From: Heligmosomoides polygyrus polygyrus
Taxonomy: Eukaryota; Nematoda; Chromadorea; Rhabditida; Heligmosomidae
Reading direction: 5' to 3'
DNA: 64,000 nt
Assembly (NCBI GenBank): GCA_947396885.1
Contig: OX377204.1
Location: 48,099,139 to 48,163,138, forward strand
The notes under the pieces were generated by a model, which was not told the origin of the DNA, did not search any database, and was given only the letters and a program-made list of their open reading frames with translations. This document shows positions 11,727 through 22,890 of this stretch, in pieces. The translations under genes were made by a program, and so were the position numbers. How positions within the stretch are numbered: the stretch's first letter is position 1; each line of letters begins with the position of its first letter.

Positions 11727-13260
11727 ACAACTCTCGCTCCATGCGACTCCAGTTTCGCGTTCTTTAGCGATTTTGAGTTAGAAGACAGGACAGATGGGAA
11801 CACCATACGGACACCCCATTACTGCTAGTTGTCAGGTGTCATTTTCACCACTTCTCGTACTTCAGAACTTGATCTTTCAGTAGCCTTCCTTTACTTGACG
11901 ATCTCTTGAGCAGGTCGTTGTCACGTTCTCCAGTTTCCTTGAAGGATCGGGATCAGGCATAGATTTAGTCGCCTTTTTCTCCCCTTACAAGGTACCGATA
12001 CCTTGACTGTGGGCTTGTCCATAATTCCCATGAACCATGGTTTCCTTATCCTTTATTTATTCATACGCTAGGTTAATCTCGCTCAGCTCTCTCGTTTAAC
12101 TCCCTAGTTTGCAGTTCGCTTAGCGAATAAATGGAGGTATGGAGCATTTGTACATGGAAACTATAATAAATCCTTCAGACTCTGAATATTGATGAAGTTC
12201 GTCTGAAGGAAGTCCGCGAAACGAACCGCTTATACTATTATTTATGATGAAAATAAAAGGCGCCAACAGGGGTAGCAAAGAAGCTAGTACTAAAGACAAC
12301 TCCTCAGAAACACTACTTCTTTTCCAAATTGTCCCTGTAGTCCTGTATTTAACCGGGAGTTGCATATTCAGATAGTGGCAATATGGTAGGGGACGATGGA
12401 ATCAAAATGTGGTTCAAAAATAACATCGAAGACACGTGGGGATCCTCTCCGCACACAAACGCAAACAAACGGCAGTTTTTCGCAGTAAATTATAAATCAA
12501 GCACGATTCAAGCATTTTGGCCATGTCAGCATTTATTCGCTCGACCGAAAAGTGCTGCGCAGTCTCTACCTCTGCGTTTAACACTTTGGAGACTGTCAAA
12601 TTGCGACTCTCCTAGTTTCAAGTAAAACCAAGTGCTTCCTTCTTTGCACTTCTTCAATAACTGCATTGCGTGAGGAAGCGGTGCTCCTCTAAGACTCTTG
12701 TGAGTCTTGCTTTCTCTCCTGTACATCTTTGGAAGCAAAAGGCGTACTCAGCACGAATCGGTAATGGGGTGGGGGGGGGGAGGGGGGAGACCAGTTGCTT
12801 GCTCTAGCGGCCGGCCTCTGCGTATCTGTTGCTTCTCTCCGCGCTGTCCGTTTCGGTCCGAAGCGCGGCCGATTCAGCATCAGCGGCTTCGCTGACGGTC
12901 AGCCGTTCGCGCTCCTATCCGGACACTTCGGAGCGCAAGTCTTGGCGGTGCCGATCAGACTGAGCAGGTTTTCGCAGCGCTTTATTTCGACTGCTGTTTG
13001 ATTACGCTAATCGTAGTTGAAGGCAGCGACTATTGTGCGGACCAAGGCCACTGCGAAAGCTTCTCTTGGACTTCACCACTTGACATGGAAAACCTAGAAA
13101 GACAACACGTTCAGCCTTAGATAGTTTTCGCACGTACACCAGTAAGTAACTCAATGTTTGCTTAAAGTCGCTCAGTTCCCTTTGTGCGGCAGGAGCGCAG
13201 CTTTTGGTTGCGGCCCACTCGCGAAAAGAGGCCTCTGTTCTAGTTAGACATGGGATCCGA
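11727..13260. other. Unassigned intergenic DNA
   Basis: No convincing exon or element ends. Contains a G-rich tract of about 20 bases near 12769-12787 and a moderately GC-rich patch to about 12960. Short ORFs on both strands are uncharacteristic. Confidence 0.5.
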
Positions 13261-13261
13261 A

Positions 13262-13500
13262 TCATGCATTTTCGGATATCCGGCCGGATTTATCCGGTTT
13301 CGGATTATCCGAAATCCGGCTCGACCGAAAATGGCGATATCTGAATCATCCGAAGATCCGGAGTTTCTAAAATTGCCCCCATCTGAATCATCCGAAGATC
13401 CGGGGTTTTCTAAATTGCCCTCATCTGAATCATCCGAAGATCCGGGGTTCTGAAAAACGCAATGATTCGGATAAAATCGGATAAAAATCGGATAATAGGA
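13262..13500. repeat. 42-bp minisatellite array, left copy
   Basis: Units of about 42 bases built on ATCTGAATCATCCGAAGATC followed by CGGGGTTTCTAAAATTGCCC repeat three times from 13341. They are flanked by shorter TCCGGATTATCCGAA-type words and a GGATAAAATCGGATAAAAAT tail. The period is a multiple of three, so a repetitive ORF (SESSEDPGFLKLP) appears, but no other sign of coding is present. The same array recurs at 15560. Confidence 0.85.
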
Positions 13501-13798
13501 AGTTAGCGCTGCCTAATCTGCGTCATTAATAACCTTACTTTTTCGGGCAGATCTTGCAATCATTTGGCGGGAATTCTCTCACAAGGGAAGGGTCTGAAGC
13601 GTATGTCTGAATGGGGAGAGCGAGTCATCCTATTAAATAGGAATAATCCCCACCCCTCAATTAGTATAAAAACATGTTTCATTTTTGCCAAGTCGTTAAA
13701 CCCAAAGAGTAGGGGATCCTTGAAGTTACAGTGGAATCGGTGCCTCACGAGTTCGAGGCTCTTGTACGCCCACGATGCCTCTGAGGGCAAGCAGTTCA

Positions 13799-13837
13799 GA
13801 GCGCAATGGGTAGTGACGGTGCTTCAGGGTTCGATCC
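13799..13837 (+). other. tRNA-like A-box/B-box segment in E1 left TIR
   Basis: GAGCGCAATGGGTAG resembles an internal pol III A box, and GGTTCGATCC at 13828-13837 is a perfect B-box core. The spacing is shorter than in real tRNAs. The other TIR (minus strand, about 14930-15000) has a fuller tRNA-like version, TAGCGCGGTAGATAGCG ... GGTCGGTGTTCGACTT. Confidence 0.55.
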
Positions 13838-14262
13838 TCATGCGCTGCATTCCTGCTTTTCAACTGATTGGTTGAGATTTGAGGGATTCTGACGTCTATA
13901 CTGTTTTCATACGTTTTCTTCCCATTTCCCAGCTGCATGCTGTGGTACTCAACATGATGATGCATAAATATTCTACCTAGTGATACACAGCTACAAAGTG
14001 CATGAAGCAGAACTGAGCACAATATGGGCAGCGTATAAAGGCTACAGGCCCCTCACAGTTTGTTTCCCTACAGCGGCCAAGGATCTCGGGTAAAACGACC
14101 TTGCTCGGATTTTCAAAGGAGACCAGGATGTGGCGTCACATGTAGTTAAAAGGAGAAAGTCTGTGGATCCCGCAAAATAACCTAAACGGCATCGATACAC
14201 TTTTTCCCTTTTCTTTGTCTCTCACCAGGAAATCAGAGGTTGGAGGTTCTCTAAAACCTAAA

Positions 14263-14478
14263 ATCAACAATGCCGCCGATGCTCGAGTGGTGATCCAACC
14301 GCTCACGCTGAAGCGTGGTCCACCTTTAGACAAGGGGCCTTCGAGGGAAGAAATCAAGCTGGCCGAACGGATGGCTAGCATACTCAAGGATTTCGAAGCA
14401 CGTCAACTTGAATTTGACGAAGACATACAGCCGGAAGTGGTGGAAAAAACAACAAGAATGTTGGGGTACGCAAGATGA
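14263..14478 (+). pseudogene. Tc5-like transposase N-terminal fragment (E1)
   Basis: The frame reads ADARVVIQPLTLKRGPP, then PSREEIKLAERMASILKDFE and a Glu/Asp-rich tail. After a frameshift near 14470 it continues as LTSSGHMASFSGGALVSEER to about 14560. The same protein appears in E3 (MSAHPRVVMHLLTLK, PSRDEMKLAERIASILQDFE, LTSGGTITFSGGQIVLEE) and as a scrap in E2. From memory, this N-terminal segment with TFSGG precedes the CENP-B-type DNA-binding domain in nematode Tc5-like transposases. The initiator is shifted out of frame relative to E3, and the DNA-binding and DDE domains are absent. Confidence 0.6.
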
Positions 14479-15559
14479 ACTGATAGACGTGGAAAGGCTA
14501 ACAAGCAGTGGGCATATGGCATCGTTTTCGGGTGGAGCTCTTGTTTCGGAGGAAAGGGTACGTCTTCAGTTTGCTTTCGTCTATGGAGCCGATCTCATTG
14601 GTCCATGTATGGGAGCAAACTGTGAGGAGGCTGCAGCCTTTATATGCTGTCCGTATTTTTACCACCGCTTCTGTTTCACGCACTTTGTGTCTGTGTACCA
14701 CTGATGTTAAACTTTTATATATCATTATATTGAAGAGCTTTCTCATTGCCTTTTGGTTAAAAAACCGGCCAGTAATAAACATAGTAATAAGGTGGCAGCA
14801 AAGTTGCTCTCCATGGAATACATCCGGAAAAACTGCGCAGCAAACATCTAAAGTGGTATAGTTGTCAGAATCTCTCAAATCAATCAATCAGTTGAAATGC
14901 AAAAATGCAGCAGCGCAAAAAGTCGAACACCGACCTCCCTCTCATGGAGCAACGTCGCTATCTACCGCGCTACGAGCCGCTTCCCGCCAGCAGCATCGCG
15001 GGTGTACAAGAGCCCCGAACTCGTGAGGCGCCGATTCACTGTAACTTCAAGGATCCCCTACTCCTCGGGTTTATCTACTTGGCATAAAAGAAACACATTT
15101 TTATACTAATTGAGGAGTGGGAATTATTCCTATATGACTCGCTCTCTCCGTTCAGACACGCTAAGCCCTTCCCTTTCAAAGCACGAGAAATTTCTTGCAG
15201 GACGTTTCGTAATCGTTTCACTAATGTCCTTTACAAGATTTCGCTGTAAATTGCCACTCGCTATTGATATTGGCTCTTTGGGGTCTTCATGCTGTTTTTT
15301 GTTTGTTCTGGAAGCGCAAAGTAGCTCTGGGGAGGGCTCTCCTCGTAAAGTAGCCAAGTACGACATCTTTTACGTAGCACTGGTGTATTCACTCCATTGG
15401 TGAACTGAGCTGGGTCTGTTATGATGTAACTGGGCATTCGTGTGCCTTGCTACCAGGGCATATAATCACCATTATTCAAGGCGAGGTCAATGAAATAAAC
15501 GCAGAGTTACTGAGATGTTCCGTTTTTAAGAGGTTGTGTGCCCCTATATCACTTATATC

Positions 15560-15787
15560 ACTTATCCGGTTGTATCCGAATCGGATATCCGAAATCCGGT
15601 TCGACCGAAAAACGCGTTATCTGAATCATCCGAAGATCCGGGGTTTCTAAAACTGCCCTCATCTGAATCATCCGAAGATCCGGGGTTTCTAAAATTGCCC
15701 TCATCTGAATCATCTGAAGATCCGGGCGTTTTGAAAATGGCCTATCCGAATCATCCGATTATCCGGAGAATCGGTGTCGGATCCAAT
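15560..15787. repeat. 42-bp minisatellite array, right copy
   Basis: Same unit and orientation as 13262-13500 (ATCTGAATCATCCGAAGATC, CGGGGTTTCTAAAATTGCCC), about four units, with TCCGAATCGGATATCCGAA-type words at the left and ATCCGATTATCCGGAGAATC at the right. Confidence 0.85.
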
Positions 15788-15789
15788 GT

Positions 15790-17040
15790 CTAGTTCTAGT
15801 CTCTTTTCTTCCTTTTCTAAAGCGCAATCGTTTATTTAGACCAGCTTTGTGACAGATGTATAAATTTCGGCCCCATCAAAAGAATGAAGCATGCAAAGCT
15901 TTGGAATTTCCCTCCTCCTGTTGCTCAAAGTTCGGACGCGGTTCACTATCTTCACCAGGCATCATTATAATATTTAATAATAACAGATATAATATTCGTA
16001 GCTCCGCCTCTGCACTGTTGTCTGTATTAGCTGCTGTGATGTGACTGAGGTTGTGCTCTGCAGGTAAGCAATGTAATAAAAGCATTATCATAAGATTTTT
16101 CGCAGGTGTATCCATTGGTGGACACCAAAAACTTAAACTATGTATGCTGCAACTCCAATGTGGCGCATGGCTTCCAACAATCTTTGACAAAATTTCGCGT
16201 TCTTGTGAGCGAAGTGGGTTAGTGGATTACGCTTTTTCAACATGTAGCATCATTTTCTGCACGAAGCCTGAAGAGCATGGTCTTGGGAACTATCTTAGAT
16301 CGTTTTCCTGGAGAATTTCGTGATTTCGTTTAAAATGAGCACCTCTCGAGGTCAAAGTGGGGACGCTCTCTCCTGCCGGTCGCTAACATTCTAAAGACCT
16401 AGGGTTACTGTGTGCGACTCTACAAACCATTTCTCACGTCATTTCTCTATGAATGCGGCTACGCCTCAACTGGGTGGCACCGCGAGATTACCGACTATGC
16501 GCAAATCTGCAAGCATCAAGAGAAACCCTGGCTGAATTACTATGAATAGCGCTTATACACTATAACATCCTGCGATAAAGGAACTAGACAAGGACCTATT
16601 CCAAAACCTGGAAAAGGCGAGGAGTTAGCCATAAGCAAAAGTTGGCCAAGAGAGAAGTGTGGCGCGCATTTATTGCTGCTGTAACTCGAAGCTTGAACGG
16701 AATGCTTGACCACCGTTTCCCATTTCGTCATAGTCAAAAGTATGTGATAGTTGAATAATTTTACGAAAATCGAAGCAGTAGAGGGTGTGGCTGCCTTTCT
16801 GAGAATGTTGGCAACCACAGGTAAGTGGCTTCTTCTAATGTCGCTCTCACATCTCCGCACAGCTCCGCAACAGCAAAATAATTGCCATCAAATTTGCCTT
16901 ATGCGATCTCTGACTTTATTGGCATTATGGGAGAGGAGAAACTTCCCTTCACCGTCTCAAGTTTTGTGATTTCTGCTATGCCGATTTTGCATTGAATCTC
17001 GGCACAACCTTCCCTTTTGGAGTAGCCATGTATTTTGCGC
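15790..17040. other. Unassigned, possibly intronic DNA
   Basis: There is a weak exon candidate at about 16752-16820, reading FTKIEAVEGVAAFLRMLATTG up to a GTAAGT donor. It lies upstream of the stronger candidate at 17043, but phases could not be linked. Nothing else is recognised. Confidence 0.3.
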
Positions 17041-17042
17041 AG

Positions 17043-17220
17043 CTTAGCATCAAGATTGTTGCTGCACTTTACTCGGCTCATCTTTCGGCCGTTTCGCCTT
17101 CGTCGGTGCCTGAAAAACTCGATGAACTAACCCTAAAGGCTATTTCTTCCTATAGAGAGCGAATCAAAAGCGAATGGAACAAAAGAGATGTTGAGACACG
17201 ACCGAAGGCTAGCTTTTCTG
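17043..17220 (+). CDS. Putative internal exon, product unknown
   Basis: A 178-base open exon lies between a good nematode acceptor (TATTTTGCGCAG) and a donor (TCTG|GTGAATG). It encodes LSIKIVAALYSAHLSAVSPS, then PEKLDELTLKAISSYRERIK and SEWNKRDVETRPKASFSG. The second half is charged and helical in character. It ends in phase 1; an exon starting after CTTGCGACAG at 17459 would continue as GAVEDREQISG and stop, but that link is speculative. I recognise no family. Confidence 0.35.
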
Positions 17221-17479
17221 GTGAATGCAAAGGCGCTTTACCAATCAGCCAGTGAGTGATGCTGCTGAACTCTTTTCCGAAAATACGCGCCATGTCAAGC
17301 TTTTTTCGCCCATAAATGTTTTATCAACGCCGATTAGCTCACAATGCTACTACTTCTATGTATACACGCCCGGTCCCAGTCGAAGACTGGTTTTCAACAT
17401 GCGTTAATTTCGCATTATTCTCGGTGTATTTATACGTTTTTTACGTTCTTGCGACAGGAGCTGTGGAAGACCGTGAACA

Positions 17480-18165
17480 GATTTCTGGTTGAATCACCTT
17501 CCCTGGCCTGCGACTAACGGCGAGATAAGCGCCACTCCCCGTCTCTGCATTTTTGGCGAACAAGCGAGGCTTAGAGACATACCCTCTTCGCTCACACCTT
17601 CACCGGATCCTTCTAGCACTTCATCGGCTCTAACTTTGACTAATCGGCTTACGCCCCGAAACGGCAACGCCGCTACGATAGCGATGGTGTAGCTGACCGC
17701 CGGTGCTCTTCTGTTCGCCGTAGGTCGCAGTGCTGCAGCCCTCAACTATTTCAGCTCCTTGCTCTGTTGGCAGTTTGGAACTCATAGCCTTGTTGCGCAC
17801 CCAATTCTTGAGCTCCCAGGACGTTAGTGGAGCGGTAATCTCTTGATGACAGTTCGGCAGCCGATAGATCTTTGTTCGCCACTTCAGCTAGGAGCGATAA
17901 AGAGCTACATATTCCTAACGACCTTCAGCGAATTTAATCGATGCGGCGTTCTTATGCACATGCTTCCCGATTCGCAGATTGCACATGCGTCTCCTCCTAG
18001 CTTCCCCGCTTTCCAGCCATCACTTCCTTCGCGGTCTCGTTGTTCGTTTTCCGCCATTGTCTCGAGCCTCCGATGTTATCGACAAATGAAGATCGCTTTC
18101 GTTTCTATCCCCTTTCACCTCGTCACAAGAAGCTCTGATTCAGGATGCTGCACGTAGCATTGGTA
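17480..18165. other. Unassigned intergenic DNA
   Basis: No element ends or convincing exons. A Ser/Thr/Pro-rich frame (IPSSLTPSPDPSSTSSALTL) at 17570-17692 could be chance. Confidence 0.4.
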
Positions 18166-18179
18166 TCAAAGTGACTCAC

Positions 18180-18426
18180 CGTTCCGCCTTTTGTAATAAA
18201 TAGTCGCCAAGATGGGGCCATAAAAAGCGAATAGCCCTATGAAGAAGCCGAATTCGATCTTTGCCCTCCCTATACCTCGCGACGATCCCCATAAAGGGGA
18301 GCCTGGAGCGCCTTCACGCGGCGAACATTGCGACAGGTGGGGTGGAGGGTCATTTATGGGCGAACGGGCCGGCGATCGCCAGTGTTTGGGAGCAGCTCTA
18401 ATTGCAACTGCGGCGACCTCTGCCAC
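18180..18426 (-). CDS. Putative exon of a small membrane protein
   Basis: On the minus strand an ATG at 18426 opens MAEVAAVAIRAAPKHWRSPA, continues through a Pro-rich linker, and reaches IEFGFFIGLFAFYGPILATI followed by YYKRR. This is a convincing single membrane span with a positive cytoplasmic or matrix flank. The frame ends at a consensus donor (AACG|GTGAGTC). The Arg/Ala-rich N-terminus before the span would suit a mitochondrial inner-membrane subunit, but this is inference and no family is recognised. Downstream exons would lie below 18170 and I could not find them. Confidence 0.35.
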
Positions 18427-18429
18427 TAC

Positions 18430-19655
18430 GGCAGAATATCCCTTCTATGCCCTCAATTATAAGGCTTCTTACTGAGCGGAGACTTCTAGCATCTTCTTCC
18501 CTGTTTCACTTACATGTCTTCGGAGTTCGAGCCGTTTTAGCAGCAGCGCTTGATGTCCGACCTCTTTATGATCGTAGCCCCTCCCAGGCATTCCTTGCGT
18601 CGTTTCGCCTACAGGCTTTCGTGGCGTCGCCTGCAGGCCAGAAGCGTTCCATCTTCAACGAATTTTCTCAACCTTGCGAGTACTGTAACTTTTTAAAAAC
18701 AGAGGCTAAGATGCTAAAATTTTCTCGCGCACAGTGGGTTTGAATGTCTTTGAAATAAGCAAAGCAAAGAATCGAGTTCAGCGGCGGTTTCAAGGGGTCT
18801 AAATCTGGAGAACATCTTCATCTTCTTGATCACTTTTTAGATTGAATAAAGCGATACGACCTCGGCGTATATCGTATTTGTGTGCTTCGCGCGACCTTTC
18901 AGCATGTCTAACCTATGAGAAACATCTTTGTAAATCCTACGATTAGCATCCTCTAACCTCTGAGTTCAGCGGCGTGGTTTACAGCAGCAAGCTGTTCATT
19001 TCTTCTGGGATCAACATAGACATCCTCTCTAGTGATGATATCGGTTTGTGCTGCTCAGCATTTCCGTCTCTCAGGCTGTTCCGCAACCATGCCCAACAGC
19101 ACTCCTTCCGCGGCGACGATACGTGTCTGCTGAATCCGAGCGCTTGTTACGCAACGTCGGTTCATGTCTTCTGAATCCGCGCACTTGCTGCACGATCCCC
19201 ACGCGTTGTTACACTTGCCATAACTCAAACTTGAATGATGAGCTGAGAGAGCAATAAATCGAGCGATATAGACAACGATAAAGCTCAAATAAGTAACCGA
19301 CTGGCATGGCTGCAACTCTCAAACAGTGTCTATTCGTTCGTTACGGGCAACCCAACTATCAGCGGCCGACATCGGGAAATGTTTTTGAGGCATCATTGGG
19401 TTTATCTTACTGAGGCGATCACAATGGTGTTTCTCAAAAAGGGTGAAACCCGAGACGGCTGCAGCAAAAGGACAAAAAGTACAGTACTAGTGGGCCTTGC
19501 GCGGGATGTTTCCAACGCTTGTTCGGATGTTCTACCGCTCTCTGAACGCGGATGTTCTACAGCTCTCTGAACGGAGTTTAGAAAAGTTCTCCAACCTCCA
19601 TAACTGTAGAGTCCGCGAGAGTATTGTAGAAGGAACTCTTCTTGAGGTGTCACCA
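18430..19655. other. Unassigned intergenic DNA
   Basis: Short ORFs on both strands only; no terminal repeats or RNA genes seen. Confidence 0.45.
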
Positions 19656-19671
19656 TGCCTTACTTGCCCTT

Positions 19672-21538
19672 GGGTGAGGGACGTTCTGCCTGAAAACGGC
19701 GCGGGCAAAGACGCGGGACAGTGCCTGCGGAGACAATTAGCGTCGACTCGCGCCGTGACACCCGCCGCTTCGCGCTCAGCCAGACAGCCCTCGCCGCAGA
19801 GGCGATGCTGACCCAGCCAACTACGGGAGCCTGTAGGTCGACCAGATTTGGTGTGATTACAGTCGACAGAGGGATAGGAGGCTCAGACGACTTGCATTGA
19901 CAGTCCAGAATATGGGACTGATCTGAACCCTACCATCTTCTATATCAGAATTTCAAACTTCGAATGAGCCAGGAAAGAATCTTGTCTCAATAACCCTTAC
20001 AACATTTTTTTTTCAGGAATTTAACTTTTGTTAAATATCAGTTTTTATTTATATCAGAATTAACTACGAGGCATACTTCTAGGCTACTGATGTGAGCTCT
20101 ACCATCTCCTGTACTAGAATTTCTATCTTTATCGAATGAGCTAGAAATTATCCTGCCCAAATAACCAATAAGACGACTTTTTAAGCGTTGCTTGTTTTCG
20201 TTAAATATCAGTTTTTAGTTATATAAGGATTAATTGCGAGAGATGCTTCCATACTACTAATGTAAACCCTACCATCTCCTATACTAGAATTTCGAGCTCT
20301 ATCGAATGATCCAGAAAAGCACCCTGCCGCAATAACCCTTAAAGAGAACTTTTCAGGCGCTGCTTATTTTTAGCTAGATATCGGTTTTTATTCACATATC
20401 AGGATTAAATGCAAGGCATGCTTCCAGCTTAAAATTGCATGAGGATTCCAATTAGATAACGAGAGATCATTAACAGAAGTTTAAAGCATTAGTTTCAACA
20501 TGACACCTCTTTAGCATTTCGTAACTGATTTTTCTATGGAACTCCATAATGCACACACCATATATATCGAGACAAAGACTGGATAGGCGCCTCATCAAAT
20601 CTAACGTTCACCGAGAGTAAATTTCATCACACAACACTTCAAATGGCTCGTCCAGTCGTTTGTGGCTTCTAGCAGTATTTTGACCTTGCGTCCCACAGGC
20701 AGTGCACAGTGTATAGCCAATGTCTCCTCCACCAATTAACGAGTTAGGAAACCCTCATGAAATGCTTCGAAAAAAAAACTGGAGTACTTCGGTGTTCTTA
20801 GGAAGTCCACCTACTATCAAATCGAACTCGTCGGGCAATTTCAGACTGTGAACATGCTCTACACATTGAATGTCGTTTTCAAAAAGGTTGAGCACTTGTG
20901 GTGCTCTTAGAAGGTCCCTCGTCTATCTAGTTATATTCCTCGCGCAATTTCAACCTGAAAGCATGCCGCACAATTAATTCTGATATAAATAAAAACTGAT
21001 ATTTAAGGAAAATAAACAACGCCTAAAAGCCACCTTAAGGTTATTTAGACAGGATAATTTCTAGCTCATTCGATAGCGATCGAAATTCTAATACAGGAGA
21101 TGGTAGAGTTCACATCAGTAGCCTGGAATCATGCCTCTTAGTTAATTCTTATATAAATAAAAACTGATATTTAGCGAAAACCAAACAGTGCCTGAAAAAA
21201 ATTGTTGTAACGGTTGTTGAGGCAAGATTCTTTCGTGGCTCACTCGATAGAGCTCGAAATTCTAATATAGGAGATGGTAGGGTTCAGATCAATCCCAATT
21301 TCTGGACTGCCACTGCAAGCCGTCTGAGCCTCCTATCCTTCTATCGACTGTAATCACACCAAATCTGGTCGACCTACAGACTCCCGTGGTTGGGTGGGTC
21401 AGCATCGCCTCCGCGGCGAGGGCTGTCTGGCTGAGCGCGAAGCGGCGGGTGTCACGGCGCGAGTCGACGCTAATTGTCTCCGCAGGCACTGTCCCGCGTC
21501 TTTGCCCGCGCCGCTTTCAGGCAGAACGTCCCCCTCCC
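19672..21538. mobile_element. Foldback element FB, copy A (uninterrupted)
   Basis: The ends GGGTGAGGGACGTTCTGCC and GGCAGAACGTCCCCCTCCC are inverted and flanked by a perfect 9-base duplication, CTTGCCCTT (19663-19671 and 21539-21547). Each arm is over 600 bases. The arms contain a GC-rich outer part and three tandem units of about 170 bases (ACCATC at 19932, 20101, 20271). A unique centre of about 500 bases lies near 20450-20940. No transposase is present. 9-base duplications with long terminal inverted repeats point to a MULE-type foldback element moved in trans. Confidence 0.85.
19919..20440. repeat. Three tandem 170-bp units in FB arm
   Basis: CCCTACCATCTCCTATACTA-like blocks recur at periods of 169 and 170 bases. 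Each is followed by AATTTC, ATCGAATGA, CAATAACCCTTA and ATATCAGTTTTTATT-type blocks. The right arm holds the inverted counterpart. Confidence 0.8.
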
Positions 21539-21587
21539 CTTGCCCTTCAGCATATTTTCACCGCTCTGATTTCTCGCGCTTAACTGA

Positions 21588-22887
21588 CGGGGAAAGGGTC
21601 TGAAGCGTATGTCTGAACGGGGGGACCGAGTCATATAGAGAGAATCCACGTCCCTCAATTAGTACAAAAATGTGTTTATTCTTTGCCAAGTCGTTAAACC
21701 CAAGGAGTAGGGGGTCCTTGAAGTCACAATGGAATGCGGTGCATCGCGAGTTTGGGAGTTTTGTAGGAAGGCGATGCCTCTATCGGCAAGCGGTTCGGAG
21801 CGCAGTTGAAGTGGGGTTGCTCCATGCGAGGAAGAGCGGCGGATTGGTTCTTGTGGGCTGCTACATTTTTGCATTTCGGCTGACTGGTTGAGATTTGGGG
21901 GACTTTGACGTCCATTCCATTTTCAGACGTTTTTATGCCTTTCCAGCTGAATGCTGTGGTATTCAACATAATGATGTAGAAATGTTCAACATCAGTGACA
22001 CAGGTACAAAGTACATGAAGCAGCACTGGTCACAATACGAGCAGCGTACATATAAAGCTACAGGCTCCTCACGGCGTGTTTCCCTGAATGAAACGATGAC
22101 CTCGGGAAAAATTATCCTGCTCGGATTTTCAAAAGAGACCAGGATGTGACGCCGGTGGTGGTTCAAATGAGAAACGAGGTCTGTGGATCCCGCAAATTAA
22201 GCTAAGCTGCATCGATACGCTCTTTTCCTCATCTTTGCCTGTCACCTGGAAATCAGAGGTCTGCTGAAGGTTTTCTGAAACCTAACACCAACAATGTCCG
22301 CCGATGCTCGAGAGTGATCCACCTGTTCACGCTGAAGTGTGACCCAGCTTTAGACAAGGAACCTTCGAGGGAAGAAATCATGGCCAGCATACTCAAGGAC
22401 TTCGAAGGTGTTGAGCGTTTATACATCATTATGTTGAATAGCTTTCTCATTGTCTTGTGGTTAGAAAACCGGTCAGTAATAAACAAGTCGCAAGAAAAGT
22501 ACTCTCCACAGCGTACAGCTACAAAATGCGCAGAAAACGTCTGAAAATGGTATAGATGTCAGAATCAACTAAATCTCAACCAGTTAGTCGAAATGCAAGA
22601 ACAGCAGCGCATAAGAACCAAACTCCCCACCTCCCTCGCATGAAGCAACCCCACTTCCACTGCGCTCCGATCCGCTTCCCGGCAGAGGCATCGCGGGCGT
22701 ACAAGACCTCCAAACTCGTGGTGCGCCGTATTCCATTGTGACGTCAAGGCCCCCTACTCCTTGGATTTAACGACTTGGCAAAGAATAAACACAATTCTGT
22801 ACTGATTGAGGGGTGAGGATTCTCCCTATATGACTCGCCGCCCCCCCCCCCCCCCACGTTCAAACAACGCTTCGGACCCTTCCCTTG
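21588..22887. mobile_element. Tc5-like long-TIR element E2 (non-autonomous)
   Basis: The left end CGGGGAAAGGGTCTGAAGCG and right end (reverse complement CAAGGGAAGGGTCCGAAGCG) bound about 310-base inverted repeats at 21588-21900 and 22555-22887. TGA flanks both sides (21585-21587, 22888-22890) in the context C-TGA...TGA-G, exactly the CTNAG target of Tc4/Tc5-type elements. The interior keeps a scrap of the transposase N-terminus (VIHLFTLKCDPALDKEPSRE, then ASILKDFE) with deletions. Identity with E1 runs across TIRs and interior. The right TIR carries a C-run of about 17. Confidence 0.85.
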
Positions 22888-22890
22888 TGA

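Larger units (their letters stand above)
13582..15175. mobile_element. Tc5-like long-TIR element E1 (non-autonomous)
   Basis: The ends CAAGGGAAGGGTCTGAAGCG (13582) and its reverse complement near 15175 (one terminal base lost) bound about 300-base inverted repeats at 13582-13890 and 14870-15175. TCA flanks both sides (13579-13581 and 15176-15178). Ends starting CAAGGGAA with TNA duplications at CTNAG are, from memory, the hallmarks of C. elegans Tc4/Tc5 (pogo-related branch of Tc1/mariner). The interior keeps a broken N-terminal transposase-like ORF. At 1.6 kb it is too short for a whole transposase, so it is an internally deleted derivative moved in trans, if at all. Confidence 0.8.

Noticed and set aside
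13250..13453. Repeat protein-like ORF (SESSEDPGFLKLP units)
   Set aside because: The unit length of 42 is divisible by three, so a frame stays open by arithmetic; no start, splice signals or flanking coding sequence.
13262..15787. CRISPR-like array of direct repeats
   Set aside because: Units are contiguous minisatellite copies without unique spacers, and the context is eukaryotic.
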